This document shows, one piece after another, positions 23,296 through 33,440 of a DNA stretch of 64,000 nt. The first letter of the stretch is position 1. The number at the start of each line of letters is the position of its first letter. Where the stretch lies: the NCBI GenBank assembly GCA_019137255.1, contig WPDH01000221.1:1-64000 (forward strand), in the 5' to 3' direction. The notes below the pieces were generated by a model that searched no databases, had not been told where the DNA came from, and saw only the letters and a program-made list of their open reading frames with translations. The DNA is from Corinectria fuckeliana (Eukaryota; Ascomycota; Sordariomycetes; Hypocreales; Nectriaceae). The position numbers and the translations under genes were made by a program.

Positions 23296-23351
23296 GGAGT
23301 GTACAGATAACCTGAGGGCCCCCCAGGGCGACCAGGTTATCTGTACACTCC
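23296..23351. repeat. Perfect 18-bp inverted repeat (possible transposon scar)
   Basis: Arms GGAGTGTACAGATAACCT (23296-23313) and its exact reverse complement (23334-23351) are separated by 20 bp of GC-rich sequence. The geometry is that of two terminal inverted repeats with almost no interior, as in an extreme internal deletion of a DNA transposon, or of a hairpin-forming element. It interrupts the region just after the NLR-type pseudogene. Confidence 0.75.
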
Positions 23352-23504
23352 CCAGAACCTCAGGACGACTTGGCGTGCTTGGTCTACGATCCTTCACTGC
23401 AACCTACTGTAGCACGACAGATCTCTTGCACAGCCTGGAAGGAGGAGCAGGGATGGCTCCCCAATGACAATTTCCCCAGTTTCCTTCCCTTTTTTTTCAT
23501 CAGC

Positions 23505-24382
23505 ATGGAGCCCATACAGCCGTCATCACCTGCGCTAACTTCTGACCCAATGATCTATTCAGGATCGACTCCGAGCTTGGATTCACTACTGGAGCTGGAT
23601 AATTTATATCCGCTCGAGAAGGATAAGGCAGTGCGGCTGTCCCATTTTCTGTGCATTTTCTAATCAGCTCCTAGGTCTTCAATTGCCTCCTCCGCCTGCT
23701 GACGAATCCCAATATCGCTCGCGTCCTCAAGAACGACCCTACTGCCCAAGACCGGTTCTTAGCGGCCGTCCAAACGATCCATGTACGACGACCCTCTTGA
23801 CTCCTGCGGCGACACCCAGCAGAACAGACTGGCTACCCCAGGAGCGACGTTCATCGCCTGCCCTGGGAAGCTACAACAGTGAATGCGAGAGTGATGTGGA
23901 TGACGGACGCAATCGATTGGATCTGGGCGGCTCCCCGCGCTGTGCGATTGACCATTGTGATGGTTCCAATCCCAGCCCCCAAGGTCACGTCGATCTTGCC
24001 CCACACATTTGTCCGCCCAAGCGCAAGCGGGATGCCGACGGCCATGGTTCTACGACGCCCATAACGCCTCCACCAACCAAGCCACTCAAGAAGCGCCGCA
24101 GATTCAGCCCGGAAGTTGTGGCGGCACCCGACTTCGGCCAAGAGATGTTTGCCGAGCTTTCTCCACTCCTTCGAGCAGGAGTCTGGAGGATGAAGGCAGA
24201 GGAAGCCGCAAATGCCTGGGTATTCTTCCACTGGCTGCCGCGAAAGAAGCAACGCAAGGAAAACCAGAGACTATTCTTGAGCAGCTAGCTGGCTGACCTC
24301 CTCTTCCCAGAGCTTGTTGTTGATAAAGGACCGACTAAGAGCAGAGGATCGAATCCATATCATCAAGCGAAACGGAAGCTAG
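23505..24382 (+). CDS. Unrecognised four-exon gene, nuclear-type hypothetical protein
   Basis: Model: exons 23505-23630, 23675-23782, 23842-24219 and 24311-24382, about 227 residues. Evidence for splicing: exon 2 in this model reads VFNCLLRLLTNPNIARVLK and KNDPTAQDRFLAAVQTIH, a helical protein-like run, and both flanking introns (44 and 59 bp) restore frame; the last intron (91 bp) has GTATTC, a GCTGAC branch point and TTCCCAG. The middle is Ser/Asp/Gly-rich; a basic PPKRKRDADG and KPLKKRRRFSPE pair suggests nuclear localisation. The C-terminus is uncertain: an alternative downstream frame from 24310 to 24483 (YWLRLGTPLLRLVERYG) also looks protein-like, so the gene may be longer or damaged. 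I do not recognise a family. Confidence 0.5.
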
Positions 24383-25548
24383 AGTATTGGTTACGTCTAG
24401 GGACGCCGCTCCTACGACTGGTCGAGCGCTATGGCCATGCCATCCTACTTCTTCTCCCGGACACCCTAACATATACAGTCTGAGTAACCCCTGCCGCCGA
24501 ATCCATTCCTTGATCCGCTCATCATTAGATTTCATAAAATGCTCCGTGAGCATATTGCTCCGCTCGTTGACTGTGTCGAGGCTAAGCAGCAGCTTCCAGC
24601 ACGACGGAGGTTATCTCCGCCTTTTTACCTCGGCACGTTTACCAACGCTGGATCGGCTAGAAAGGCCAGGCATTTGCCTCCTGCCTGTGAGTCCCTTGGG
24701 TCAATACGTGATCCTTGCGTACTGCTGTGCTAGCAGCCACCTAACTACTCGCTAGCAGCCTAGTCGGTTGCTTCCCTTGGCGGCGGATTTCGCGGCCTGT
24801 CCTCGCTGATGATTCTACGAAATCTCACGTCTACCATCGACCTCGACTCCCCGCCCAAGGGGGTACGGCTTACTTTGCGGTTTCCCGAGTAGAGGTTTCT
24901 GGTCACAGTTCGTCAAGCTGGTCGATGCTCCCTTGGACTTGCGCAATCATGCGTGGTACATCGTCCTCGCTTGGGGGGTGTCGTTGGTGAGCCTGCGTCA
25001 GTTGTCAGATCGGAGCTTTCTCTCGTGATATCGTTGCGAGTGACAAAGGAGAGTGTATCTTTCTAGGTCTTTTCTTCTTCTTAGCCTTGGTTAATGTCCT
25101 CGCGAGTAGATAGAAGCAGCAGGGGAACCTAGCACTATAACATATAATAACTGCTTTCTATTAATTAGCCAGCTCCTGGTGTTCAAATTTATCCCATACC
25201 TCGAGCCTGTCATTGTAACCTGTCTAATTCCCATTCTCTAACCTTTATAGTTATTCCTAAAAGGAGTCCTCAACCACAGCAGATACCAAAACTATCTCCT
25301 GTCAAGTGCTGGGATAGTTTGGGCTCGGAAAAGTAACATGGGCGTAAAAGGTAGATGAAGTCAGGCATGATGCAAAGCTTGATGAACAAATAAAGTGCAA
25401 CTAACCAGCCTCTAGATTAGATATTAAATAAATGCGTGAGGGTATACTCTGTTATACAGGAGAACTTCTAATGTGATTATGTCAATCCTCGACCTTCTTA
25501 CCTTAAGCTTTGTCGTCACACATTCCACTCTCAGAATGCCAAGTTCTT
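24383..25548. other. Intergenic, coding-like traces
   Basis: Frames at 24310-24483 and 24539-24733 (MLREHIAPLVDCVEAKQQ) look weakly protein-like and could be remnants of the upstream gene or of a degraded neighbour. From about 24750 to 25548 no coding signal is seen. Confidence 0.35.
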
Positions 25549-27450
25549 TCAGGCCAACCTTAATCCAATTAGAAAGAAAATAGCAGCCACAAAGACGACC
25601 AGATTTGGTGAATTTGTGATCGCCGTAGCGGTCATGTAGCCTGGTCCACTGGTTCCCGTTGACGTCGACTGGAAAGGCACATCGGTCTGGGAGGAGCCGG
25701 AGCTCGTCCTCGTTCGTTCTAGATCCGTCACTGTAGCCATCTGATAAGAGGACAAGCACGGCTTGCTCATAATGTCCGCCTTGTGCGCCCCAAGCGGAGG
25801 CATGGTGTCGGCGCAGTCCTTGCATGGGCTAGATGTTGAGGAGAGGGAACATGGAACCGTTACTGTTTGTGTAGCCGTCAAGACGGTGGTGCAGGGCGTT
25901 TCAATGAAGAAACATTTGTCGTAGGAATATATTCTCGTTGGAGCCATCGAGCATGTCACCGTGAATGATATTGTGCTCATGGTTATCGTTGTCAACCTGC
26001 TGGTGTTCATCGATGCTGTGGTTATCGAAGAGTTTCGTTGGCACATTGTCTCACCTGTGGAGGTTAATGTTATCGTAGTATCCTTGGAGTTTGTGAGTTG
26101 GGTCGATGAGGATTCCATAAAAGTCAATATTGTAATAATGTTTGCTGTGGTCGTAGATTGAGATGAAAGACCTGAAAAGGATGATACTGTCGTAGTATCC
26201 TTGGAGTTTGTGGACTGGGTGGATGAAGAGTTCGTGGAAGTCAATGCTGTGATCGTATTTGTTGAGGGCGTAGATTGGGATGAAAGTCCTGTAGAAGTTG
26301 AGTCTGTTTCAGTGTTTACAGAAGTCATAGGTGTAGACGATGTAGAGCCCGTTAAAGACGAGTCTGTCGTAGTGTCTGTGTCTGTCGTAGTGTCTGTGTC
26401 TGTCGTAGTGTCTGTGTCTGTTGTAGTGTCTGTATCTGTTGTAGTGTTTGTATCTGTTGTAGTGTCTGTATCCGTTGTAGTGTTTATATCTGTTGTAGTG
26501 TCTGTATCTGTTGTAGTGCCTGTATCTGTTGTGGCGACTGTGTCTGTTGTAGTAGCGACTGTGTCTGTTGACGTAGCGTCCGCGTCTGTTGTCGCATTTG
26601 TGTCTGTTGTAACATCTGTGCCTGTTGTAGCGACTGTGTCGGTTGATGTAGTGTCTGCGTCAGTAGTAGCGTCTGTGTCTGTTGTTGTAGCGACTGTATC
26701 TGTTGATGTAGCGTCTGTGTCTGTTGCAGCGTCTGTGGAGGAGACGAGCGTAGCAGACGTCGACGTGGAGATGTCGGAACAGGCAAAGGGGCCGTCAACG
26801 TCATTCGTGTCCAACGTTACCGCCCCATTATGAGCGTAAAGGCCTCCATTAGACGTTGCTCCCGTGACCAAGGTGATGGAGGTGAGGGCCAGGACATTGC
26901 CGGCAAATGTGGTAGCGGCGCCGAGAGTAGCTGAACTCCCAACTTGCCAAAAGACGTTGCAGGACGAGGCGTCGTTGATCAGATTCACCGACGCGGCGGT
27001 TGCGGTGGTCAGAGTCGTGCCTATCTGGAAGATGAAGACGCTGTCCGAGTCGCCTTGCGCGTCAAGGGTGAGAATACCGGAAAGCTCAGCGCTATTGTCG
27101 AAGGAATAGACACCGGGGACGAGTGTGAGTCCGGCCAAGTCTTGACCGGTGAGGTCGGTGTCTGAAGATTGAGCAGCCGCTGTGTTGTAGGCCGTCATTG
27201 CATCTGTCTGCGCTTGTGATGCGACTGCATCTGCCGAGTAAACAGTCCCATCTGTCACCACCCCTGGAGGAAACCCAGTTACGGCTGAGCCAGGAGAAAC
27301 TCCAACGTCGCCTGAGATCGTCGAAAGACCAGTGTTTGATACTGCAGTGCCGCCAAGTACTGCGAAGGATAGAGCAGTTCCAAGGTCCACCTGGCCGTTG
27401 ACGATGCCGGCGAAGACAAGCGCCAGTCTGAGGAGTCGGAAAGCCAACAT
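25549..27450 (-). CDS. Secreted DUF3494 (ice-binding-like) protein with Thr/Asp repeats and GPI-type tail
   Basis: Intronless frame of 633 residues from ATG 27450, chosen because a signal peptide (MLAFRLLRLALVFAGIVNG) starts there; an upstream in-frame ATG at 27522 exists. Residues 20-226 are a textbook DUF3494 beta-solenoid domain: ALSFAVLGGTAVSNTG, SGDVGVSPG, DLAGLTLVPGVYSF, VFIFQIGTTLTTATAAS, CNVFWQVGSSATLGAATTF and GAVTLDTNDV. Bacterial and fungal members bind ice crystals; many others are adhesins of unknown ligand. Next comes a Thr/Asp-rich array (about 26340-26760) built on an 18-bp DNA unit, then Ser/Thr-rich mucin-like sequence with a Cys-containing segment. The hydrophobic C-terminus (NLVVFVAAIFFLIGLRLA) preceded by small residues fits a GPI-attachment signal, implying display at the cell wall. 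Ice binding itself is not demonstrated. Confidence 0.85.
   Translation of the reverse strand: MLAFRLLRLALVFAGIVNGQVDLGTALSFAVLGGTAVSNTGLSTISGDVGVSPGSAVTGFPPGVVTDGTVYSADAVASQAQTDAMTAYNTAAAQSSDTDLTGQDLAGLTLVPGVYSFDNSAELSGILTLDAQGDSDSVFIFQIGTTLTTATAASVNLINDASSCNVFWQVGSSATLGAATTFAGNVLALTSITLVTGATSNGGLYAHNGAVTLDTNDVDGPFACSDISTSTSATLVSSTDAATDTDATSTDTVATTTDTDATTDADTTSTDTVATTGTDVTTDTNATTDADATSTDTVATTTDTVATTDTGTTTDTDTTTDINTTTDTDTTTDTNTTTDTDTTTDTDTTTDTDTTTDTDTTTDSSLTGSTSSTPMTSVNTETDSTSTGLSSQSTPSTNTITALTSTNSSSTQSTNSKDTTTVSSFSGLSSQSTTTANIITILTFMESSSTQLTNSKDTTITLTSTGETMCQRNSSITTASMNTSRLTTITMSTISFTVTCSMAPTRIYSYDKCFFIETPCTTVLTATQTVTVPCSLSSTSSPCKDCADTMPPLGAHKADIMSKPCLSSYQMATVTDLERTRTSSGSSQTDVPFQSTSTGTSGPGYMTATAITNSPNLVVFVAAIFFLIGLRLA
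26340..26760 (-). repeat. 18-bp coding minisatellite (TTDTDT units)
   Basis: On the plus strand the unit TCTGT(C/T)GTAGTGTCTGTG recurs many times; in the minus-strand gene each 18-bp unit encodes a six-residue TTDTDT-type block. The central units are nearly identical and the flanking ones (Ala/Val-containing) have diverged, consistent with expansion by slippage or unequal exchange. Copy number is likely to vary among strains. Confidence 0.8.
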
Positions 27451-29069
27451 GGCGGCAAGGAGGAGTATGTCAGTGGAACTTGATCGATACAGCGACGTGT
27501 GACCAACAGGACATACATTCATCTATATACCTCCCTAGCTGTAGGTGTTGTTGTAGGGCCCCGAAGGCACATCTGGCCGACTGTACCTCGATTGGCTTGC
27601 GCAATGATATTTGGGAACCGACATGTCGAGTATGTCCAATGTTTGTATCGTCAATCATACGTCTTTCTTCGCTAGGTGAAAGGAATGGCAGCTGTCACTG
27701 GATGGAATGGGCTGTCACCTGGAATGTTGGAACGTAGCGTCTGCCTCATCTGAAGCTTCAGTTCGGACACTGCCAAATCGTTGCAGCGCCTTATATCAGA
27801 TTTGTCGAATTCTGTGCGGCGCGTCGTTTGGAGTATCAGGGGCGATTGTTGTTGGAAAAATGAGGAATGAGACAAGACTACTTGAGAGTATTTTAGCTAG
27901 GTACCTTACTTAAGCCACTATTGTGTATCTAAAATTAAGGATTTCCATTCCTGCTGCTTTTGAAGCGACATGTATTTATCTAAAAGTGTCTAGACCAGAT
28001 AAAGACACCACGCCGGCTCATCTTGGTGGCAATAAAGTCCGAGTATCTTACATATAGTCATATCCTACCTAGGTAGCCAGCAGTGATTAAATACATAGTA
28101 CAATATACTTGTAGAAATAAAAACATGAGTTTAACGCACACAGCTGGCTACACACAGCAGTTAATACTACTGGATCCTTAATATCTACAATCTACGTGTT
28201 CTAGATTGCACAGCCCTGCTGCTAACATGTTGGAGTGGGATTTTATTAGTGAGACTCTCTCGCGTGTTTATGCTGCCACTAGATCCGAATCTAAAGAGTT
28301 GAGAAAAGGACGCGCGACAGGATAGCATACGACGCTCGTCTAGGCGCAAGTGAGACCTGCACCATGCTCTCACAGACCTGGGAGGCCCGGCGTATATAGG
28401 CACACCCACTTACACTTCCACTTCCACTTCCTCGTGTAGGTTAGCATAGCAACTCGATGATTGTGGCACAATGCATAGCGGCATCCTTTTCGAGAAGGTG
28501 ATAGCACCCCTCGTCGCCTGTTTTATCTAGCGTGCTGCATTTATTATGTCTTGTGATGAGCGACGAAGATACGGGAGGTTCGGCTCCGCGGTTCGCTCGA
28601 AGGGATTGAGACACGCGTCCCTAGGACAGAAGGGATTGCAACGGGTAATGCCTACCATACCCCCCAAATTACACTATAGCCCATTTTCTTAGTGAAGCAG
28701 TTATTACCTGGAGGGTGGCAAAGCGTTGTTTGTAGAGATGATGAAGGTTGAGATTCTAGACTGGCTGGGGCAGCAAGGGCAGTCTGAATCGTACTTAGAA
28801 GCTCGATGAGAATGGATCTATAGATATATCAGCCTAACCGCCGTTATCAGGCATTGTTGTTAAGGCTTGTGGAAGAATTGTCAAGCAAGACACGTACGAC
28901 GAGCTTCTGCAGTGCAAGGTGCTTGCTCCGAGCTTGTTACTACTCAGAACCTTACTCGTCACTGTGGTAAAGCTGAGGATGGCTATCTTTTGTTTACTAA
29001 ATCGAAGATGGAGAATCTATCTAACTTATGTTACAGCAATTATTATCTAAGGGTGAAAGGGTGTTAATA
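27451..29069. other. Intergenic, no supported gene
   Basis: About 1.6 kb with only short open frames. The first 200 bp form the promoter side of the DUF3494 gene. A small (ACTTCC)n run lies at about 28413-28432. AT content rises towards 29 kb. Confidence 0.45.
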
Positions 29070-29390
29070 GCATAATAGGTAATAAGCTGTAGTATATTTT
29101 TATTAACTCTTTTTAAATAAACTTTAGCTAGTATTATAGTATTTTATTAATATAATATATTTTTCTTTAAGCTTTATTTAATTTAAGTATTATTATTACT
29201 ATTATTATATTTAAATAATTTAGTTAAATATTTAACTTATAAGAAGATTTTATAAAGATTTTATTATTTAAATAAACTAAATAATCTAATTAGAAATTAA
29301 ATATTACTATAGCTGTTATAAAAGAAGCTAAAGCAAAGGTTAATAGAAAATACTAGTAAGTACTAAATAAGGTAAGTAGTACTTAACGGC
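29070..29390. mobile_element. Small AT-rich RIP-like patch
   Basis: About 320 bp of TA-rich sequence with the same word bias as the large AT blocks, ending abruptly at about 29390 before the Trs23 gene. Probably a RIP-degraded insertion; no family can be assigned. Confidence 0.5.
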
Positions 29391-29786
29391 CTGCTTCAAT
29401 TTAGTGGGGCTCGGCCTTGCTCTAGAGCAAAGTGCCCAGCAGCTCAGCCACCGACTGGATCTCAAAAGGGGAGACATACCAACAAGCCCAGCATAGAGCA
29501 TAATCAACCAGCTTTGAAAGGGAAACCGAGAAAAATCAAGAGTCAAGTAGAAAACTAGACCACCTTCTTTTTATTTTCGAAGCAAGTGGTAAGACTACAG
29601 CCGGCGCCCCGTCCGAGATCCATTCACCGGTACCGTTGCTGACCCGTTTGCGCCGCTCAGGAATCCTCGGGGTACTTGGGTAAGGCAAGGTAGTTCATGC
29701 TACCTCATCCATGGACTGGTGAGCCTCAAGGGCCAAGCGGAACCTGATATTGGAGCGTCGATGGGCCACCCGCCAGTTACCACATC
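29391..29786 (+). promoter_or_regulatory. Upstream region of the Trs23 gene
   Basis: GC-normal sequence between the AT-rich patch and the predicted start codon. It must hold the promoter and 5' leader. No specific motif is convincing. Confidence 0.4.
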
Positions 29787-30387
29787 ATGTGAGTCGATGT
29801 TCTGGGCTCGCCTGACTTCCTCGGCTCTGATCCCGTTTACTCACGCCTCATCTCTTCCCCCTCGGATAGGACTGTCTTTGCCATCATCATCATCAACAAG
29901 GCCGGCGGCTTGATCTACCAGAAGAACTTCCACGACGGCCTCCACAAGATCAGCACAAACGACTACCTCGTCCTCGCCGGCACATTCCACGGGTAAGCCC
30001 ACACACACACTCTCTCCCCCCCTTCTTCCCCTCCGCCAACTCACACACCTTCTGCGCAGCATCCACGCCATCACCGCGCGCCTCAACCCCGTGAAGCCTC
30101 TGCCCGGCGCCACGCCCATCGGAAGCCGGCCGGAGCCGCCGTCGGGGCTCGAGGTCATGGAGACGGAGAACTTCCGCATGCAGTGCTTCACCACCATGAC
30201 GGGCACAAAGTTCCTCGTCTTCACCGACACCACCCAGGCCAATGTCGACGTCACCCTCCGTCGCGTCTACGACCTGTACTCGGACTACGTCATGAAGAAC
30301 CCCTTCTACTCGCTGGAGATGCCTGTCCGGTGCGACATCTTTGACCGGAAACTCTTGTCATACATTAGGGAGATCAACAATAGATAG
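29787..30387 (+). CDS. trs23: TRAPP complex subunit Trs23 (TRAPPC4, sybindin family)
   Basis: Core subunit of the TRAPP tethering complex, the Ypt1/Rab1 exchange factor in ER-Golgi traffic. Model: exons 29787-29788, 29870-29992 and 30060-30387, 150 residues. Exon 2 opens TVFAIIIINKAGGLIYQKNF and the C-terminal half has FTTMTGTKFLVFTD, YDLYSDYVMKNPFY and LEMPVRCDIFD, all characteristic of Trs23. No ATG precedes TVFA in the same exon; the acceptor at 29869 leaves a single G, and 81 bp upstream AT is followed by a perfect GTGAGT donor, so the initiator codon AT|G is split by an intron. Intron 2 (67 bp, GTAAGC...CGCAG) is conventional. The gene converges with Rpn10 (stop codons 230 bp apart). Confidence 0.85.
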
Positions 30388-30617
30388 AGCGAGCCCGATG
30401 CCGGCCGTCGATGGGTGGTGAGGCGCATAGGCGGGGGAATTACGAACGGGAATTAGCGGGATCCAGTAATATATAGACTCATCCAAGAGTGGCCGTGAGA
30501 GAAAAGCATACGCGGCTGGTTAATGACTTTGGTCTTGTTTCATCTAGCACCCCTGACCCGTGTCTATTGTACAATTACTGCCGAGGCGACCGAGTGTGCT
30601 CACGCATCGTGTACCGT

Positions 30618-31552
30618 CTATGAGGTGTCCATCTTGTCCCCGTCATCTTTCTTGCCGCCCTCATCTTGACTCTTCTTGTCGCCGGACCCGCTGCCGCCAG
30701 ACTCGTCCTCTTCCTTGACACCTCCGAGAGATGCCTTCTTAGCGGCCTCCTCTTCTTCGCGCGCCTGCTTCTCCTGTCGAGCCTTCTCCTCTTCCATGCT
30801 CATACGCAGGGCAAGGGCCAGCTCCGGTTCCATGGCAGGATCGAAGCCAAACTCGAACTCCTCGTTGCTGCCGCCTGCGCCTCCGCCTCCGCTCCCGGCC
30901 GCGGCGTTCTCGCCCAGGAGGATGGGAGTGGCAATCAGCTGGTCGCTGAGGAGCTTGCTGCTGGGCGGGATGACTACCAGGTGGCAGCCCTCGCTGGTCT
31001 TGACCGTATCGATGAAGAGTTGTAGCTTTTTCTGGGTCGCGTCATCATCGAGGTCGCCGAACAGAATGAAGTCGACAGCGATGTTGGCCTTCTTCATCTT
31101 CTTGGCGAGCGTCGTGAGTTCCTTGTCCGTCTCCTCGACGGGCGAGCAAACAAAGACTATTATTCGTTGGCGCTGAGATCGGTTCTGTCGGTGCTTCAAC
31201 GCGAGCTTTCGGAGCAAGTCAGCCAGGGGTCTAGGATAGACATGGAAAGGATGCGCCATACAGTTGCTACTTGGATGCCCGTCTTCAGGTGGCAGGAGCC
31301 TCCAATCTTCTTCTTGGTCCGGTGCAGGCCCTCGAGGATCTTGCCCTGCTCGGTGGTGAGAGTCACGAGGACCTCAGGACCCTTGCCGCCCATGCTCATC
31401 AAGCCCACGGAGGACTCAGGGTTTCCTTGTGTAATGGTCTGGAACAGGATGGCGACGGCATCTACTTGTGAATCGAATCGGGTTGGTTGGTAGTCGCCAT
31501 TCCTGCTGCTCTCGCTGTTGTCCACGACAACCATAACCGCCTCGAGAACCAT
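30618..31552 (-). CDS. rpn10: 26S proteasome regulatory subunit Rpn10 (S5a)
   Basis: Polyubiquitin receptor of the proteasome 19S particle. Minus-strand exons 31552-31262 and 31205-30618, 292 residues; the 56-bp intron (GTATGG...GAAAG) joins GIQVAT to LALKHRQN. The N-terminal VWA domain (about 1-190) shows VVVDNSESSRNGDY, SSVGLMSMGGKGPEVLVTLT and QRIIVFVCSPV. A single ubiquitin-interacting motif follows (EPELALALRMSMEEE), then a charged Glu/Lys tail ending KMDTS. Length and single UIM fit fungal Rpn10. The start lies 545 bp from the divergent borealin gene. Confidence 0.95.
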
Positions 31553-32097
31553 CGTGTCGAGTTTGCCGAAGCTAGGTCTCTGTGAGGATGAGTCTGTTGA
31601 TGCTGTGGGAGCGCCGGTGCCAGGGGTCGGATATCGAAAGAGTGAGTTGTGTGCGAGCGTTGGTGTTGGTGTTGAGCTTGGTTGGAGGTGAGAAGGCTGG
31701 AGGCGACGAAGCTCCCAAGACTAGTGTCGTAAGGCAGTTCAGCCTGGCAGAAGTCCAAGCTTGTCTCAGAGGTACCGGTACCTTACTTCACCTGCAATTA
31801 TGCCTAGTAGCAGGTAGTGGGTACTTTCTACGGAACTAAGCCTGCGCACCTTGAATACGCCGGGAATCCAAGCTTACCTAATGCAGCACCTCCACACCCC
31901 GTCCCGTTTGTTTACTTGGATCTGGACTTCATCTTGCGGCGCGCCTAGGGTGGTCTTCAATTCTTTGTGTATCAAAGCAACACCTTTCTTGTCCAAAATA
32001 TTATATTCACTCACAAACTCACAACTCACAACTCACAACTCACGCACGCACGATACGCGCGATACACACCCTCAAACAAACACGCACAACAATCATC
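31553..32097. promoter_or_regulatory. Bidirectional promoter region between Rpn10 and Nbl1
   Basis: The 545 bp between two divergent start codons. The right part has repeated ACTCACAACTCACA words and a pyrimidine-rich leader close to the ATG at 32098. I could not identify a proteasome control element (PACE-type) with confidence. Confidence 0.45.
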
Positions 32098-33261
32098 ATG
32101 GCCCCCGTACGAGCAAAGAAGCGCGCATCAGCCGCGATGGCCGATCAGAAGCTTCCCGGACGGATGGGCAGCCCGTCAACACCTCACCACCGAAGCCCTA
32201 TTAAAAGGCGAAGGGGAGGGGTTTCGCTTCAACAGAAGCAGGCTCTGATTGACAACCTGCAACTAGAAAGTACGGGGGTTTCAACTAACGTGGAGCGTGA
32301 TGCTGACGATTCTCCCAGTCACCGAACGCGCTCGACGGCTACGCGCTCAGTACAATCTTCAGGCGCAAGGTCTCCGATCACGTATCGAAATCCGAATCAA
32401 CAGAATTCCCATGGCTCAGCGAAAAATCAAGATGGGGGATCTCTTACTGAAGCACATGGAGCAAGAGGAGAAGCGATCCGCCAGGTCGCAAGTCCATACC
32501 AAGGTCGTTCCAACGCGAGCGAACCCTCAGAGGCCAACGCAGGCCACTACCCTCACCGCGAAAACGACTGGACGCGTCCAAAAGCGCATGAGGTCAGTGC
32601 GACACCAAGCGACGCGACTCCGGTTTACTGACAAGGTTCTCGTAGCGATGCAATCTCGGGGAACAAGGAGAACGACTTCGAGCAAAATGCCAAGAAGAGA
32701 CTCCGCGGCGTCCCAACTGCAGACGTTCGCCCTGCCCAGGTTCTATCGCCAACTTCGTCAAACCAGCGTCTGAACAACCGGATCCGGCCCGCATCTCCCG
32801 TCAAGTCAGGTATCGCACGCCCGGCTTCGCCGTTGAAGAACTCTGGAACGACGCGCCCTACCGCGACCAGCGTCCTGTCCAGTATGGTGGAGAAGGCAAA
32901 GGCGACACGAGCTGGAGCCGCAAGAAAAGTGACCACAACGTCAAACGGAAGCTCGAGTTCTGCAAGCACAACCGCCGCCACGCGAACCAGACGGGCGGCT
33001 GCTCCTACAGCATCCCGAGCCCCTGCATCCCGGCCTGCAACGAGGAACGCTCGCAGAATTAGTGACAACAGCGAGACTAGTGAGGGCAGCACTGGGACGG
33101 TGGTGAAGCGAGGTGCTGCTGCGTCCAAGGCCGCCCCGGCTAAGAAGGGAATGATGAACTCCATCAGGAGGGGGGTTACAGGGGGGACCAGGAAGGCGGC
33201 TACTAAAACCGCGACCCCAGCCACTGCGAGCACTGGGCGAGTGCTGCGGAAACGGGGTTGA
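32098..33261 (+). CDS. nbl1: Borealin N-terminal-domain protein Nbl1 (chromosomal passenger complex)
   Basis: Subunit that ties survivin and INCENP homologues together in the chromosomal passenger complex during mitosis. Exons 32098-32269, 32319-32592 and 32646-33261, 353 residues. The first junction (49-bp intron with CTGAC branch) creates LIDNLQLEITERARRLRAQY, the signature helix of the Nbl1/borealin domain, followed by LQAQGLRSRIEIRINRIP. The second intron (53 bp) restores frame into a long Ser/Thr/Ala/Arg-rich tail with several SP and TP sites (RPASPVKSG, ARPASPLKN), suited to mitotic kinase phosphorylation and DNA or microtubule contact. The tail is much longer than in yeast Nbl1, as usual in filamentous fungi. 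Confidence 0.9.
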
Positions 33262-33440
33262 AAACTGTCTCGAGAGCATTTCTGGGTTTCTAATGAACGG
33301 CGTTACTGGGATAGGCCAATTAGGATAAGGGCCTGGGTTGGCTAAATCGGTAATGGGAAAATGCCAGGAAGAGGAGCATTTGAGTATTTAAATGTCCAGT
33401 CAAGCCGGTCAATGATACATGCGTTGTCCATGCTCGTCCT

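Noticed and set aside
23683..24288. Single 201-codon gene read without introns
   Set aside because: It starts at a non-ATG codon and its first third is less protein-like than the spliced alternative frame; replaced by the four-exon model.
26201..26833. 210-codon Val/Ser-repeat frame on the plus strand
   Set aside because: Antisense reading of the TTDTDT minisatellite in the DUF3494 gene.
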